Notes: generated by a model from the sequence alone, not told the origin. Counted from the first letter of the stretch, positions 1 to 8,882 are shown. The stretch is 64,000 nt of DNA from Aeromonas salmonicida subsp. salmonicida (GCF_001643305.1 NZ_LSGW01000047.1:62001-126000); one strand, 5' to 3'. A program made the numbers and translations.

Positions 1-473
1 CTGCAAATGAGACTGGAATCTTTCAGCGGCGCCGCCCGCAGCGCCAGATCATAACCCTCCCCCACCAGATCCAGCTGATCGTCGCAGAGGGTCAGCTCCA
101 GCACCACCTCGGGATAGAGGGCACGAAATTCGGCCAGGATCCTGCCAAGCAGCAGGGTACCGGTCGCCTCGGGCGCCGTGATCCTTACCCGACCAGCGGG
201 GGCGGCGCGCAGCCGCGCCATCGCCAGATTGGCACTACGGGCCAGCGCCAGCAGCGCCTGGCATTGCTCCACGTAGATCTCACCCTGTGGGGTCAGGCTG
301 AGCCTGCGGGTGGTACGCTGCAGCAGTCGCACCCCTAGCTGGGTTTCGAGCCGCGAGATCTTCTGGCTCACCGAGGACTTCGGCATGCCAAGCGCCTCGG
401 CGGCACCGGTAAAACTGCCCTGCTCCACCACGGTAGCGAACAGCCCCATCAACTCCAGATCGACATTGTTCAT
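1..473 (-). CDS. LysR-family transcriptional regulator (partial)
   Basis: This is the N-terminal 157 or so residues of a LysR-type regulator, cut off by the left edge of the window. The protein begins MNNVDLELMGLFATVVEQGS, followed by the family's winged helix-turn-helix (SFTGAAEALGMPKSSVSQKI and the SRLETQLGVRLLQRTTRRLS stretch). The start of the effector domain follows, with an APAGRVRITAPEATG segment. It is transcribed away from the oxidoreductase gene that starts 100 bp to its right. That divergent layout is typical of LysR regulators controlling a neighbouring gene, so the oxidoreductase is the likely target (inference). The effector is unknown. Confidence 0.88.
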   Translation of the reverse strand, partial: MNNVDLELMGLFATVVEQGSFTGAAEALGMPKSSVSQKISRLETQLGVRLLQRTTRRLSLTPQGEIYVEQCQALLALARSANLAMARLRAAPAGRVRITAPEATGTLLLGRILAEFRALYPEVVLELTLCDDQLDLVGEGYDLALRAAPLKDSSLIC

Positions 474-573
474 ATATTCAAACAGTCTTTACCAATTACC
501 CATCTTAATAAGAATAATTAACCAGACTAGAGTAGCTGGCAATCCCAATCCATCCGATTTGAAAGGAACTGCC

Positions 574-1590
574 ATGAAAGCCATTGCCCTCACCCATTAT
601 CTGCCCAGCGATCACCCCCACTGCTTCATCGAGGCCAATCTGCCCGACCCGACCCCAGGCCCGCGGGATCTGCTGGTGAAAGTGACTGCCACCTCCATCA
701 ATCCTGTGGATACCAAGGTGCGCGCCCCCAAGGCCAAGGTTGAAGCCAGCCCGCGGGTACTGGGCTGGGATGCAGTCGGTGAAGTCGTGGCCGTCGGCAG
801 CGAAGTGAGCCTGTTCAAGGCGGGCGACAGAGTCTGGTATGCCGGCGACATCAGCCGCCCGGGCAGCAACAGTGCCCTGCAACTGGTGGATGAGCGCATC
901 ACCGCCCTCGCCCCTACCAGCCTGACCGACCTGGAAGCCGCCGCCCTGCCGCTCACCGCCATCACAGCCTGGGAGACACTGTTCGAGCGCATCGGCCTTC
1001 GCCGCGAGAGCACAGGCAAGCTGCTGATCATTGGCGGGGCCGGTGGGGTAGGCTCCATCGCCATTCAGTTGGCTCGCCAGCTCACCAATATGGAAGTGAT
1101 TGCCACAGCCTCCCGACCAGAAAGCCGTGAATGGTGTCTGGAAATGGGCGCCCATCAGGTGGTAAGCCATCACAAGCTGCAGGCAGAGCTCACCGCTCTG
1201 GGCATCACCCAGCTCGACGCCATCTTCTGCACCAATGCTACCGAGCAGCACTGGGATGCCATGGCCAGCCTCATTCGCCCGTTCGGCCACATCTGCACCA
1301 TCGCCGAATCCAGCGAGCCCTGGGATCTCTCCCTGCTCAAGAGCAAGAGTGCCACCTTCGGTCAGGAATTCATGTTTACCCGATCCCTGTTCCAGACCCC
1401 GGACATGATCGAGCAACACAAGCTGCTTGGTCAGGTTGCCTCCCTCATCGACCAAGGGGTGCTCAAGAGCACACTCACCCGCACCCTGTCCGAACTGACC
1501 CCGGTCACCCTGGCCCAGGCCCATGCCGAGGTGGAAGCCGGCCGCATGGTGGGCAAGCTGGTGATCGACATGAGCAGATTTGCAAACTAA
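574..1590 (+). CDS. Zinc-type alcohol dehydrogenase-like / quinone oxidoreductase family protein
   Basis: A 338-residue medium-chain dehydrogenase/reductase. The GroES-like N-terminal part includes INPVDTKVR and LGWDAVGEVVAVGSEV. A Rossmann domain with the glycine motif IIGGAGGVGSIAIQLA lies near residues 155-170. The cysteine ligands of classical zinc ADHs are not evident in the N-terminal part, which fits the YogA/quinone-reductase-like branch of the family. The start was chosen at 574 because GAAAGGA lies 7 bp upstream and the family begins MKAIAL; an open frame continues upstream to 310 but would overlap the LysR gene. Likely an NADPH-dependent cytosolic reductase. The substrate cannot be told from sequence. 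Confidence 0.85.
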   Translation: MKAIALTHYLPSDHPHCFIEANLPDPTPGPRDLLVKVTATSINPVDTKVRAPKAKVEASPRVLGWDAVGEVVAVGSEVSLFKAGDRVWYAGDISRPGSNSALQLVDERITALAPTSLTDLEAAALPLTAITAWETLFERIGLRRESTGKLLIIGGAGGVGSIAIQLARQLTNMEVIATASRPESREWCLEMGAHQVVSHHKLQAELTALGITQLDAIFCTNATEQHWDAMASLIRPFGHICTIAESSEPWDLSLLKSKSATFGQEFMFTRSLFQTPDMIEQHKLLGQVASLIDQGVLKSTLTRTLSELTPVTLAQAHAEVEAGRMVGKLVIDMSRFAN

Positions 1591-1710
1591 TCCCTTATAG
1601 GTAAAAACTGCACCATCATGGGGTGATTTCACCAGTGACAGGCCCCAACAGTGCACAGTTCATATCAGGCACCAGACAGTCACCACGCAGAGTCACCATA
1701 AAAACGACAT

Positions 1711-1740
1711 AAAAAAGGGGCCATCCCGCTGGGATGGCCC
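1711..1740 (-). terminator. Rho-independent terminator, minus strand
   Basis: A 10-bp perfect stem (GGGCCATCCC / GGGATGGCCC) with a 3-nt loop. Read on the minus strand it is followed by six T. No annotated minus-strand gene ends here, so the terminated transcript is unknown. Confidence 0.6.
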
Positions 1741-1894
1741 TAAATACCTGAACGTTGGGGTAACAATCACACACATATCCTTATGCAGGACATACCCATC
1801 TTTGCATCTTGTGTGCCAACGCCCCCACTTCCCCCTGTTCCATCCCCTCACGCCTGCCATCCGTACTTGTTTCCCCCAGCCAGCACTAATGCCG

Positions 1895-1920
1895 AAAAAA
1901 AAAGCCACCCTAAGGTGGCT
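1895..1920 (-). terminator. Rho-independent terminator, minus strand (possibly bidirectional)
   Basis: A 7-bp stem (AGCCACC / GGTGGCT) followed on the minus strand by nine T. The other side has GAAAAAA, so bidirectional use is possible. No known gene ends here. Confidence 0.55.
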
Positions 1921-2118
1921 GAAAAAAGATGACGGAACTTTCCTAGAGCAAAGCATTCAGCGGGAACAGGTTGCTTCCCGTCACCCAATGAGGAATACAT
2001 TAACCGTGCCAACTCGGCAGAGTTCTCTTCCTGCGCCATGCAGACATGGGCAAACCACGACAGCACAGGCCCATGATGATAGAATCTCGCGGTTTCACAT
2101 TTATGAAGAGTCGACGCA

Positions 2119-2997
2119 ATGCCCTGGATACAAATTCGAATCAACGCCACTGCCAAGACGGCAGACAAGGTGAGCAACATGCTGCTGGGGCGTGGAGCCC
2201 AGGCCGTGACCTTTATGGATGCCCAGGATGTCCCCGTATACGAGCCGCTGCCCGGTGAAACCCCGCTCTGGGGCGAGACCGAAGTGATGGGTTTGTTCGA
2301 TGCCGAAACCGATCCGGCCCCCACCATCGCCTTCTTCCAGCAGATCTTCGGGGAAGACGTGGGCTACAAGGTCGAACAGCTGGAAGACAAGGACTGGGTG
2401 CGCGAGTGGATGGATCACTTCCACCCCATGCAGTTTGGCGAACGGCTCTGGATCTGCCCGAGCTGGCGCGATGTGCCAAACCCCGATGCGGTCAACGTCA
2501 TGCTGGATCCGGGTCTGGCATTTGGTACCGGTACCCACCCCACCACGGCGCTCTGCCTGCAGTGGCTGGACGGGCTGGATCTGGCCGGCAAAACCGTGGT
2601 CGACTTCGGTTGTGGCTCCGGCATCCTCGGCATTGCCGCCCTGAAACTGGGGGCCGCCCGCGTCATCGGCATCGACATAGACCCGCAGGCCATTCAGGCC
2701 AGCCATGACAACGCGGAGCGCAACGGCGTGGCGGGCCAGATCGAACTCTACCTGCCGGCGGATCAGCCGCAAGACGTAGAAGCGGACGTGGTGGTGGCCA
2801 ACATACTGGCCGGCCCGCTGCGCGAGCTGGCACCGCTCATCGCCGGCCATGGCAAGCCAGGCAGCCTGATGGCGCTCTCCGGCGTGCTGGAGAGCCAGGC
2901 CCCGGAGCTGGAAACCATTTACGGCCAGTGGTTCGACATGGACCCGACCGCGGTAAAAGAGGAGTGGTGCCGCCTCTCCGGCCGCAAGCACGGCTGA
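2119..2997 (+). CDS. prmA: Ribosomal protein L11 methyltransferase
   Basis: A 292-residue AdoMet-dependent enzyme that trimethylates ribosomal protein L11 at several amino groups in the cytoplasm. The N-terminal L11-binding domain starts MPWIQIRI. The linker motif GTGTHPTT is at residues 136-143, the AdoMet motif I DFGCGSG at 162-168, and the acidic end of motif II is [16 protein letters not shown] matches the family's catalytic-loop region. Length equals E. coli PrmA. A GAAGAG stretch upstream is the probable ribosome-binding site. A strong terminator follows the stop codon, so it looks like a single-gene unit here rather than part of the panF-prmA arrangement of enterics. Confidence 0.97.
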   Translation: MPWIQIRINATAKTADKVSNMLLGRGAQAVTFMDAQDVPVYEPLPGETPLWGETEVMGLFDAETDPAPTIAFFQQIFGEDVGYKVEQLEDKDWVREWMDHFHPMQFGERLWICPSWRDVPNPDAVNVMLDPGLAFGTGTHPTTALCLQWLDGLDLAGKTVVDFGCGSGILGIAALKLGAARVIGIDIDPQAIQASHDNAERNGVAGQIELYLPADQPQDVEADVVVANILAGPLRELAPLIAGHGKPGSLMALSGVLESQAPELETIYGQWFDMDPTAVKEEWCRLSGRKHG

Positions 2998-3012
2998 TGG
3001 CAACCACCTCAT

Positions 3013-3044
3013 ACAACAAGGGCACCGATGGGTGCCCTTGTTGT
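3013..3044 (+). terminator. Rho-independent terminator after prmA
   Basis: A 14-bp perfect stem (ACAACAAGGGCACC / GGTGCCCTTGTTGT) around a short GATG-containing loop, beginning 16 bp after the prmA stop and ending in TTGTTGTTT. Confidence 0.85.
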
Positions 3045-3223
3045 TTCCGCCATCCTCTCGTATCTCCCCTGCTCACTGCCCCACATACAAGCAAAGGCCC
3101 GGACTTCGGCCGAACAATCTGGTGCTGCTGCACCACAACAACGCAGCGGACACACCTTGGCCTCAGACCATAAAATAGCTGTAACCATATGAATAAAAAT
3201 GACTAAATAGCCATATAACTGGA

Positions 3224-3239
3224 TGGCATATCCCTTGCA
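3224..3239 (+). promoter_or_regulatory. Sigma-54 promoter upstream of eat-eutBC
   Basis: TGGCATATCCCTTGCA has the invariant GG and GC dinucleotides with the correct 10-nt separation (consensus TGGCAY-N5-TTGCW). It lies about 50 bp upstream of the eat start. RpoN-dependent control of ethanolamine catabolism is known in Pseudomonas, so this placement makes functional sense. The matching enhancer-binding activator is not in this window. Confidence 0.75.
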
Positions 3240-3289
3240 ATTTGCCTCTTCAGAGACTTTCACCATTGAACGTCATATTGGAGAAGCGT

Positions 3290-4676
3290 ATGCAGCAACA
3301 GGATTGTGCGAAACCGGAACTGAAACGAACCCTGGGGGCTTTTCACCTGTGGGGGATCGCCGTGGGACTGGTCATTTCGGGGGAATACTTTGGCTGGAGC
3401 TACGGCTGGGCGCAAGCAGGTACCATGGGCTTTCTGGTCACCTCCCTGCTGGTGGCCACCATGTACACCGCTTTTATCTTCAGTTTTACCGAGCTGACCA
3501 CCTCAATTCCCCATGCAGGAGGCCCCTTTGCCTATGCCTACCGTGCCTTTGGTCCGGTCGGAGGATATATCGCAGGCTTTGCCACCCTGGTGGAATTTGT
3601 GTTCGCGCCGCCCGCTATCGCCATGGCGATAGCGGGCCTACCTCAACGTCCAGTTTCCGGCCATAGACCCCAAGTGGGTGGCGGTGAGCGCCTATCTCAT
3701 CTTCATGACCCTCAATCTGGTCGGAGTCGGTATCGCCGCTACCTTCGAGTTGCTGGTCACCCTGCTCGCCATTTTCGAACTGCTGGTCTTCATGGGAGTA
3801 GTAAGCCCGGGTTTCAGCGCCAGCAATTTTATGCTCAACGGCTGGGCAGGCCAGCAGGAGTTCAGCCTCGGCGCTCTCCCCGGTATCTTTGCCGCCATCC
3901 CGTTCGCCATCTGGTTCTTCCTCGCCATTGAAGGCGCCGCCATGGCAGCCGAAGAGGCCAAGGAGCCGAAGAAGACAATTCCGAAAGCCTTCATCGGTGG
4001 CATCCTGACCCTGGTCATGCTGGCCATGGGGGTCATGGTGTTCGCAGGTGGCGTCGGAGACTGGCGCCAGCTTGCCAACATCAATGATCCCCTGCCCCAG
4101 GCGATGAAGATGATAGTGGGCGAGAGCAGCGGCTGGCTGCACATGCTGGTCTGGCTGGGGCTGTTCGGCCTGATCGCCTCCTTCCACGGCATCATAATGG
4201 GCTACTCACGCCAGATCTTTGCCCTGGCCCGGGCCGGTTATCTGCCCGGTGCCCTGGCCTCGGTCAACCGCCGCTTCCAGACCCCCCACTGGGCCATTCT
4301 GGCCGGTGGCGTTGTGGGGATCCTGGCGATATTCTCCGACTCGCTGATCGTCATAGGCGGGCTATCCCTCACCGCCAACATAGTCACAATGGCGGTGTTT
4401 GGCGCCATTGTGATGTACATCATCTCGATGGCGGCCCTGTTCAAGCTGCGCCGCAGCGAACCGGCACTGGAGCGCCCATTCAGAGCCCCTCTCTATCCTT
4501 TTGCTCCGGCTCTCGCCTTGGGACTGGCAGTACTCTGTCTGGTCGCTATGGTCTATTACAACGGCTTGCTGGCGCTGATCTTTGGCGCCCTTATGCTGGC
4601 GGGCTATGCCTACTTCCGTCTGACCCATGATGAAGGGATTGCCACCAGTGACGGTGAGCTGGTCAAGGCAAGCTGA
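3290..4676 (+). pseudogene. eat: Ethanolamine permease (APC family), +1 frameshift
   Basis: An amino acid-polyamine-organocation (APC) family permease that would import ethanolamine across the inner membrane. The first frame gives MQQQDCAKPELKRTLGAFHL through LVEFVFAPPAIAMAI. The second frame resumes at AYLNVQFPAIDPKWVAVSAY and runs to EGIATSDGELVKAS. Removing one base near 3633-3636 joins them into a normal-length protein of about 460 residues with many hydrophobic segments. The extra base lies in one arm of a 28-bp perfect palindrome. The start at 3290 is set by GGAGAA upstream; the frame is open further upstream to 3242. eutBC follow, which supports the substrate. If the lesion is real, ethanolamine uptake by this route is lost. 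A sequencing error in the hairpin is the alternative. Confidence 0.85.
3610..3637. repeat. 28-bp perfect palindrome at the eat frameshift
   Basis: The two 14-nt arms (GCCCGCTATCGCCA and its exact complement) are contiguous with no spacer. The extra base that breaks the eat frame lies in the right arm. Without it the palindrome would be imperfect. Confidence 0.9.
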
Positions 4677-4702
4677 ACCAGGTCCTCTGTGCCCATCAGG
4701 AG

Positions 4703-4736
4703 CAAGGCCATGCGCTGGCCTTGTTTCCCCCCCCCC
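4703..4736 (+). repeat. Intercistronic hairpin followed by a C10 tract upstream of eutB
   Basis: Stem CAAGGCCA / TGGCCTTG with loop TGCGC (4703-4723), then TTT and ten consecutive C (4727-4736), ending 20 bp before the eutB start codon. It sits between eat and eutB in the same operon. Its length could vary by slipped-strand mispairing and change the spacing or structure near the eutB ribosome-binding site. It could also act as a weak terminator or RNA-stability element. Confidence 0.6.
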
Positions 4737-4756
4737 AGCATCGACGAGAGAGCCCC

Positions 4757-6148
4757 ATGTATCGCACCCAACTGTCACACCACGGCTATCAGTTTCCCGA
4801 CCTTCGCACCCTGATGGCCAAGGCGACCCCTGCCCGTTCAGGTGACTATCTGGCCGGCGTGGCCGCCCACAGCGCCGAGGAACGCATGGCGGCCAGGATG
4901 GCGCTGGCAGACCTTCCGCTCAAAACCTTCCTCAATGAGGCGCTGATCCCTTACGAGCAGGATGAGGTAACCCGCCTCATCATGGACAACCACGATCATG
5001 CTGCCTTCGCCCCCATCAGCCACCTGACGGTAGGGGATTTTCGCAACTGGCTGCTGTCTGAGACGGCCAACAGCCAGACCCTGGCACACATAGCCCCCGG
5101 CATCACACCCGAGATGGCAGCCGCGGTCAGCAAGCTGATGCGCAATCAGGATCTCATCCTGGCCGCCAAGAAGTGCCGGGTCGTCACTGCCTTTCGCAAC
5201 ACTATTGGGTTGCCCGGCCACCTTAGCGTGCGGCTGCAACCCAACCATCCCACCGATGATCCTCAAGGGATAGCGGCAGCCATGCTGGACGGTCTGCTGT
5301 ACGGCGCGGGAGATGCGGTGGTCGGCATCAATCCCGCCAGTGACAACCTGCCCGTACTGGCCAGCCTGAACCAGATGCTCGACGAAGTGATCCAGCGTTT
5401 CGCTATTCCGACCCAGTCCTGCATCCTGACCCATGTCACCAACACCTTGCAGCTCATAGAGCGCAATGTGCCGGTAGACTTGGTGTTCCAATCCATCGCC
5501 GGTACAGAGGCTGCCAACCGAGGATTTGGTATCGATCTGGCCCTATTGCAAGAGGCGTATGACGCTGCCCTCAGCCTGGGGCGTGGCACCCTTGGCAACA
5601 ACGTCATGTATTTCGAGACGGGCCAGGGCAGTTGCCTCTCGGCCAATGCCCACCACGGACTGGATCAGCAGACCTGCGAGGCCAGAGCCTACGGGGTAGC
5701 TCGCCACTTCAAGCCGTTGCTGTGCAATACCGTGGTCGGTTTCATCGGACCGGAATACCTCTATGACGGCAAGCAGATCATCCGCGCCGGACTGGAAGAT
5801 CACTTCTGCGGCAAACTGCTGGGGGTGCCGCTCGGCTGTGACGTCTGCTACACCAACCACGCAGAAGCTGATCAGGATGACATGGACACCCTGCTCACCC
5901 TGCTGGGCAACGCTGGCCTCACCTTCCTCATCGGCGTTCCCGGGGCGGACGACATCATGCTCAACTACCAGAGCACCTCGTTTCATGACGCCCTCTATAT
6001 TCGCGAGCTGCTCGGCCTCAAGCACGCACCGGAATTTGCAGACTGGCTGGTGCGGATGCAACTCACCAACCCTGGTGGCCAACTGCTCGATGCCAGCCTG
6101 CGCCACCCTCTGTTAACGGCTTTTGGCCAAAGCGGCAAGGTGGCCTAA
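4757..6148 (+). CDS. eutB: Ethanolamine ammonia-lyase large subunit
   Basis: A 463-residue catalytic subunit of the adenosylcobalamin-dependent enzyme that splits ethanolamine into acetaldehyde and ammonia. Recognisable family segments are LPLKTFLNEALIPYEQDEVT, GINPASDNLPVLASL, QSIAGTEAANRGFG and FETGQGSCLSANAHHGLDQQ. Length matches EutB proteins (about 455). The start MYRTQLSHH was chosen because GAGAGAG precedes it by 4-10 bp; the open frame upstream is only MFPPPQHRRESP from the C-rich leader. The stop codon overlaps the start of eutC. No shell-protein genes are nearby, so this is the non-microcompartment form of the pathway, as in Pseudomonas. Confidence 0.97.
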   Translation: MYRTQLSHHGYQFPDLRTLMAKATPARSGDYLAGVAAHSAEERMAARMALADLPLKTFLNEALIPYEQDEVTRLIMDNHDHAAFAPISHLTVGDFRNWLLSETANSQTLAHIAPGITPEMAAAVSKLMRNQDLILAAKKCRVVTAFRNTIGLPGHLSVRLQPNHPTDDPQGIAAAMLDGLLYGAGDAVVGINPASDNLPVLASLNQMLDEVIQRFAIPTQSCILTHVTNTLQLIERNVPVDLVFQSIAGTEAANRGFGIDLALLQEAYDAALSLGRGTLGNNVMYFETGQGSCLSANAHHGLDQQTCEARAYGVARHFKPLLCNTVVGFIGPEYLYDGKQIIRAGLEDHFCGKLLGVPLGCDVCYTNHAEADQDDMDTLLTLLGNAGLTFLIGVPGADDIMLNYQSTSFHDALYIRELLGLKHAPEFADWLVRMQLTNPGGQLLDASLRHPLLTAFGQSGKVA

Positions 6149-7005
6149 TGAGCAAGGATCCCCATGACATGAGTGACATAGTTCACCTCAATCCCTGGCT
6201 GGAACTCAAACGCTACACCTCGGCCCGCATAGCGCTGGGGCGCACCGGGGTCAGCCTGCCCACAGAGGCACTGCTGGCGTTTGGTCTGGCCCATGCACAG
6301 GCTAGAGATACTGTGCACCAGCCCCTGGAAGTGGCCGCCCTGACCAAAGCACTGCACGCCACAGGACACAAAGTTCTGACGGTGCAGAGCGCCGCCACCA
6401 GCCGGGAAGAGTATTTGCATCGCCCGGATCTAGGCCGACGGCTGAACGATGCCAGCCGCCTCCTGCTGAGCCAGCTCCCGCAAACAGAGGCCGATCTCGC
6501 CCCCCTGGAGTATCAGACCCGGCAGGCTGAAGCCGATCTCGTCATCATGCTGGGTGATGGACTCTCCTCCACCGCTCTGCATCAGAATGCCCTGCCCTTT
6601 ATCGAGGCGCTGCAACCCCATCTCAGGCGCCTTGGGTTGGCCTGTGCCCCTCTGGTGATCGCCAGCCAGGCCAGAGTGGCACTGGGAGATGAGGTAGGGG
6701 AGCTGCTAAGTGCCCGGGCCGTACTGGTGATGATTGGCGAGCGCCCCGGCCTCTCCTCCCCCGACAGTCTGGGGCTCTACCTGACCTGGCAACCCAGAGT
6801 CGGGTGCATGGATTCACAGCGCAACTGCATCTCCAACGTACGTCCCGCCGGGCTCGATTTCCCCCAGGCGGCTCACAAGCTGGCCTGGTTGCTGGAGCAG
6901 GCCTTCAACCGCCGCTTGACCGGGGTTGCCCTCAAGGATGAGAGCGGCGAGCTGGCCAGCCTGATCGAACACGACGCCCCGCGTCCCCCTTGCCGTCCAG
7001 CATGA
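6148..7005 (+). CDS. eutC: Ethanolamine ammonia-lyase small subunit
   Basis: A 285-residue light chain that binds the cobalamin cofactor together with EutB. Family segments include LKRYTSARIALGRTGVSLPT near the N-terminus, LVIMLGDGLSSTALHQNALP, LVMIGERPGLSSPDSLGLYL and the C-terminal MDSQRNCISNVRPAGL. The start codon overlaps the eutB stop (TAATG), so translation is coupled. The length fits the family (about 270-295). Expressed from the same sigma-54 promoter as eat and eutB if the operon is read through. Confidence 0.96.
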   Translation: MSKDPHDMSDIVHLNPWLELKRYTSARIALGRTGVSLPTEALLAFGLAHAQARDTVHQPLEVAALTKALHATGHKVLTVQSAATSREEYLHRPDLGRRLNDASRLLLSQLPQTEADLAPLEYQTRQAEADLVIMLGDGLSSTALHQNALPFIEALQPHLRRLGLACAPLVIASQARVALGDEVGELLSARAVLVMIGERPGLSSPDSLGLYLTWQPRVGCMDSQRNCISNVRPAGLDFPQAAHKLAWLLEQAFNRRLTGVALKDESGELASLIEHDAPRPPCRPA

Positions 7006-7009
7006 CAAC

Positions 7010-7033
7010 GGGGCGGCCAGCCTGGTCCGCCCC
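7010..7033 (+). terminator. Hairpin after eutC (weak terminator)
   Basis: Stem GGGGCGG / CCGCCCC with an inner CCA/TGG extension, beginning just 5 bp after the eutC stop. There is no T-run, so termination would be inefficient or Rho-assisted. Confidence 0.4.
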
Positions 7034-7163
7034 ATCACCAATTCCAAACTGAACCACTTGAATCTGCAATGAAAACTGGGCATCGTCTCGCCTGCCCCCG
7101 CCAAGAAGCCAAGGGGCGCGCCTCTACCCCTCAGGACAATTGCTTGATACACAAGAGGAACGG

Positions 7164-8138
7164 ATGAAGATTGCCATTTTGGATGACTATCAGGATCAGG
7201 TTCGTCACCTGCCCTGCTTTACCTTGCTGGCGGGTCATGACGTTACCATCCTCAACCAGAGCGAACCCGATACAGCGCGCCTCGCCGCAACGTTGGAGGG
7301 AGTAGAAGCACTGGTGCTGATCCGCGAGCGTACTCGTATCGACGAACAGCTGCTGATGCGGCTTCCCACCCTTAAACTCATTAGCCAGACCGGCAAAATC
7401 AGCCAGCATATCGACCCGGCACTGTGCCAGCGGTACGGCGTTGCCGTGGCAGAAGGCGTAGGCAGCCCTATTGCTCCCGCCGAACTCTGCTGGGCACTTA
7501 TAATGGCAGCCTCCCGCCATATTCCGGCTTACACTCGCGAGTTGACCAACGGCCAGTGGCAGCAATCTGGCTCACTCGGCCTGGGACGCCCCCTGTACGG
7601 TCTGACGCTCGGTATCTGGGGCTACGGCAAGATAGGTCAGCGCATTGCTCGTTACGGCAATGCATTCGGTATGTCTGTGCTGGTATGGGGTAGCGAATCT
7701 TCTCGTCAGCGGGCGACACAGGATGGATTCGACGCCGCCCCCAACAAGACAGCGTTTTTCCAACGTGCCGATGTCTTGTCCCTGCATCTGCGGCTCAACG
7801 AGCTCACTCGAGCCTGTGTCACCCGTGCCGACTTGGCTCGAATGAAGGCAGACTCTTTGCTGGTCAATACCAGCCGGGCCGAGCTCATTGAATCTGGCGC
7901 ACTCCATGCGGTGCTCAGTGCGAATCCCACCCGGCGAGCGGCACTGGATGTGTTCGATAGCGAGCCCGCCAACCTGGATAACGAACCTCTCCTGGCTTTG
8001 CCCAACCTGCTGGCCACACCGCATCTGGGCTATGTGGAGCAAAACAGCTATGAGCTCTACTTTCGCAAGGCATTTGAAAATGTGCTGGCCTTTTCCGAGG
8101 GCAGGCCACAACACCTGGTGATGCCGGCTCTGGGCTGA
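7164..8138 (+). CDS. D-isomer-specific 2-hydroxyacid dehydrogenase family protein
   Basis: A 324-residue NAD(P)-dependent oxidoreductase of the D-2-hydroxyacid family. The Rossmann motif GYGKIG is at residues 153-158. The catalytic triad is Arg238 (VNTSRAEL), Glu267 (FDSEPA) and His287 (ATPHLGY). The start MKIAILDD was chosen for the AAGAGGAA ribosome-binding site; a longer frame from 7140 lacks one. It lies 158 bp after eutC behind a hairpin and may be a separate unit. The substrate is unknown. 3-phosphoglycerate is unlikely because the C-terminal ACT domain of SerA is absent. Confidence 0.88.
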   Translation: MKIAILDDYQDQVRHLPCFTLLAGHDVTILNQSEPDTARLAATLEGVEALVLIRERTRIDEQLLMRLPTLKLISQTGKISQHIDPALCQRYGVAVAEGVGSPIAPAELCWALIMAASRHIPAYTRELTNGQWQQSGSLGLGRPLYGLTLGIWGYGKIGQRIARYGNAFGMSVLVWGSESSRQRATQDGFDAAPNKTAFFQRADVLSLHLRLNELTRACVTRADLARMKADSLLVNTSRAELIESGALHAVLSANPTRRAALDVFDSEPANLDNEPLLALPNLLATPHLGYVEQNSYELYFRKAFENVLAFSEGRPQHLVMPALG

Positions 8139-8287
8139 GGCTCACTCTTATCCTGCTGACAAAGCAGTAATATATGCCTCTGTCAGTGCGCTTGTTGCCG
8201 GTGGACAGGTCTGCACTGGAGGTGCTGCGCTTGCGCGACAGCCAGCCACCCAAATCGCCTCATGCCAACCAGAGAGCAGGAATCCCC

Positions 8288-8836
8288 ATGACCGAATATC
8301 AGAAGATGATCAGCAGCCAACCCTACAACTGCATGGCGTCGGAGCTGGATGTCCTGCGCCGTGAAACGGCGCGCCGCTATCGACGCTTCAATCGGGTGGA
8401 AGAGGAGGATGAACAGCTGGCGCTGTTGCAGGAGATAGTCGGCGAGCTGGCGGAGAACGCCTTTATCTGCCCGCCGTTTTACTGCACCTATGGCCGTCAT
8501 ATCAGCCTGGGGGCGGGATCCTACGTCAACATGGGGGCCACGTTTCTGGACAACGCACCGATCCGCATCGGCGCCAACGTAATGATAGGGCCGAACGTGC
8601 AGATCTACACAGCTGCCCACGCGCTGGCCGCCGATGAGCGCATCCAGGGGGGGGAGACGGCGCTGCCGGTGACCATAGAAGACAAAGTCTGGATTGGCGG
8701 CGGCGCCATACTGCTGCCCGGTGTCACCATCGGGCGGGAGGCCATCGTCGGCGCGGGGGCAGTCGTCACCAGAGACGTGCCTGCCGGCGCACGGGTGGTG
8801 GGCAACCCGGCGCGGATCCTGCCTGTCAACCGCTGA
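8288..8836 (+). CDS. Maltose/galactoside O-acetyltransferase-like (left-handed beta helix)
   Basis: A 182-residue cytosolic acetyl-CoA-dependent sugar acetyltransferase of the Maa/LacA/NodL family. It opens with the Mac domain (MTEYQKMISSQPYNCMASEL) and continues with hexapeptide repeats, for example IRIGANVMIGPNVQIYTAAH. The His in TAAHAL corresponds to the catalytic His. The end VVTRDVPAGARVVGNPARIL is typical. AGGA lies 7 bp before the chosen ATG. Length is as expected for the family (about 183-187). Transcribed alone. Confidence 0.93.
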   Translation: MTEYQKMISSQPYNCMASELDVLRRETARRYRRFNRVEEEDEQLALLQEIVGELAENAFICPPFYCTYGRHISLGAGSYVNMGATFLDNAPIRIGANVMIGPNVQIYTAAHALAADERIQGGETALPVTIEDKVWIGGGAILLPGVTIGREAIVGAGAVVTRDVPAGARVVGNPARILPVNR

Positions 8837-8882
8837 GACGCCCCGCGCTCATGCAAACAAGCGCTGATCCTGACGCACGGGC

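Larger units (their letters stand above)
1591..2118. other. Intergenic region with two hairpins oriented as minus-strand terminators
   Basis: This 528-bp gap holds no convincing protein gene. It carries two stem-loops, each followed by a T-run when read on the minus strand (1711-1740 and 1895-1920), although both flanking genes are on the plus strand. That leaves room for one or two short minus-strand transcripts (under about 200 nt). The sequence is moderately rich in GGA on the minus strand. A promoter for prmA must also lie here, but no clear -10/-35 pair was recognised. Confidence 0.5.

Noticed and set aside
505-1656. Long minus-strand open frame opposite the oxidoreductase gene
   Set aside because: It is antisense to a clear gene, has low-complexity Gly/His/Gln-rich composition typical of shadow frames, and matches no family.
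1848-2040. Minus-strand frame reading MAQEENSAELARLMYSSLGD
   Set aside because: Looks protein-like for a short stretch but lacks a ribosome-binding site and runs through a terminator hairpin, so it was not called.
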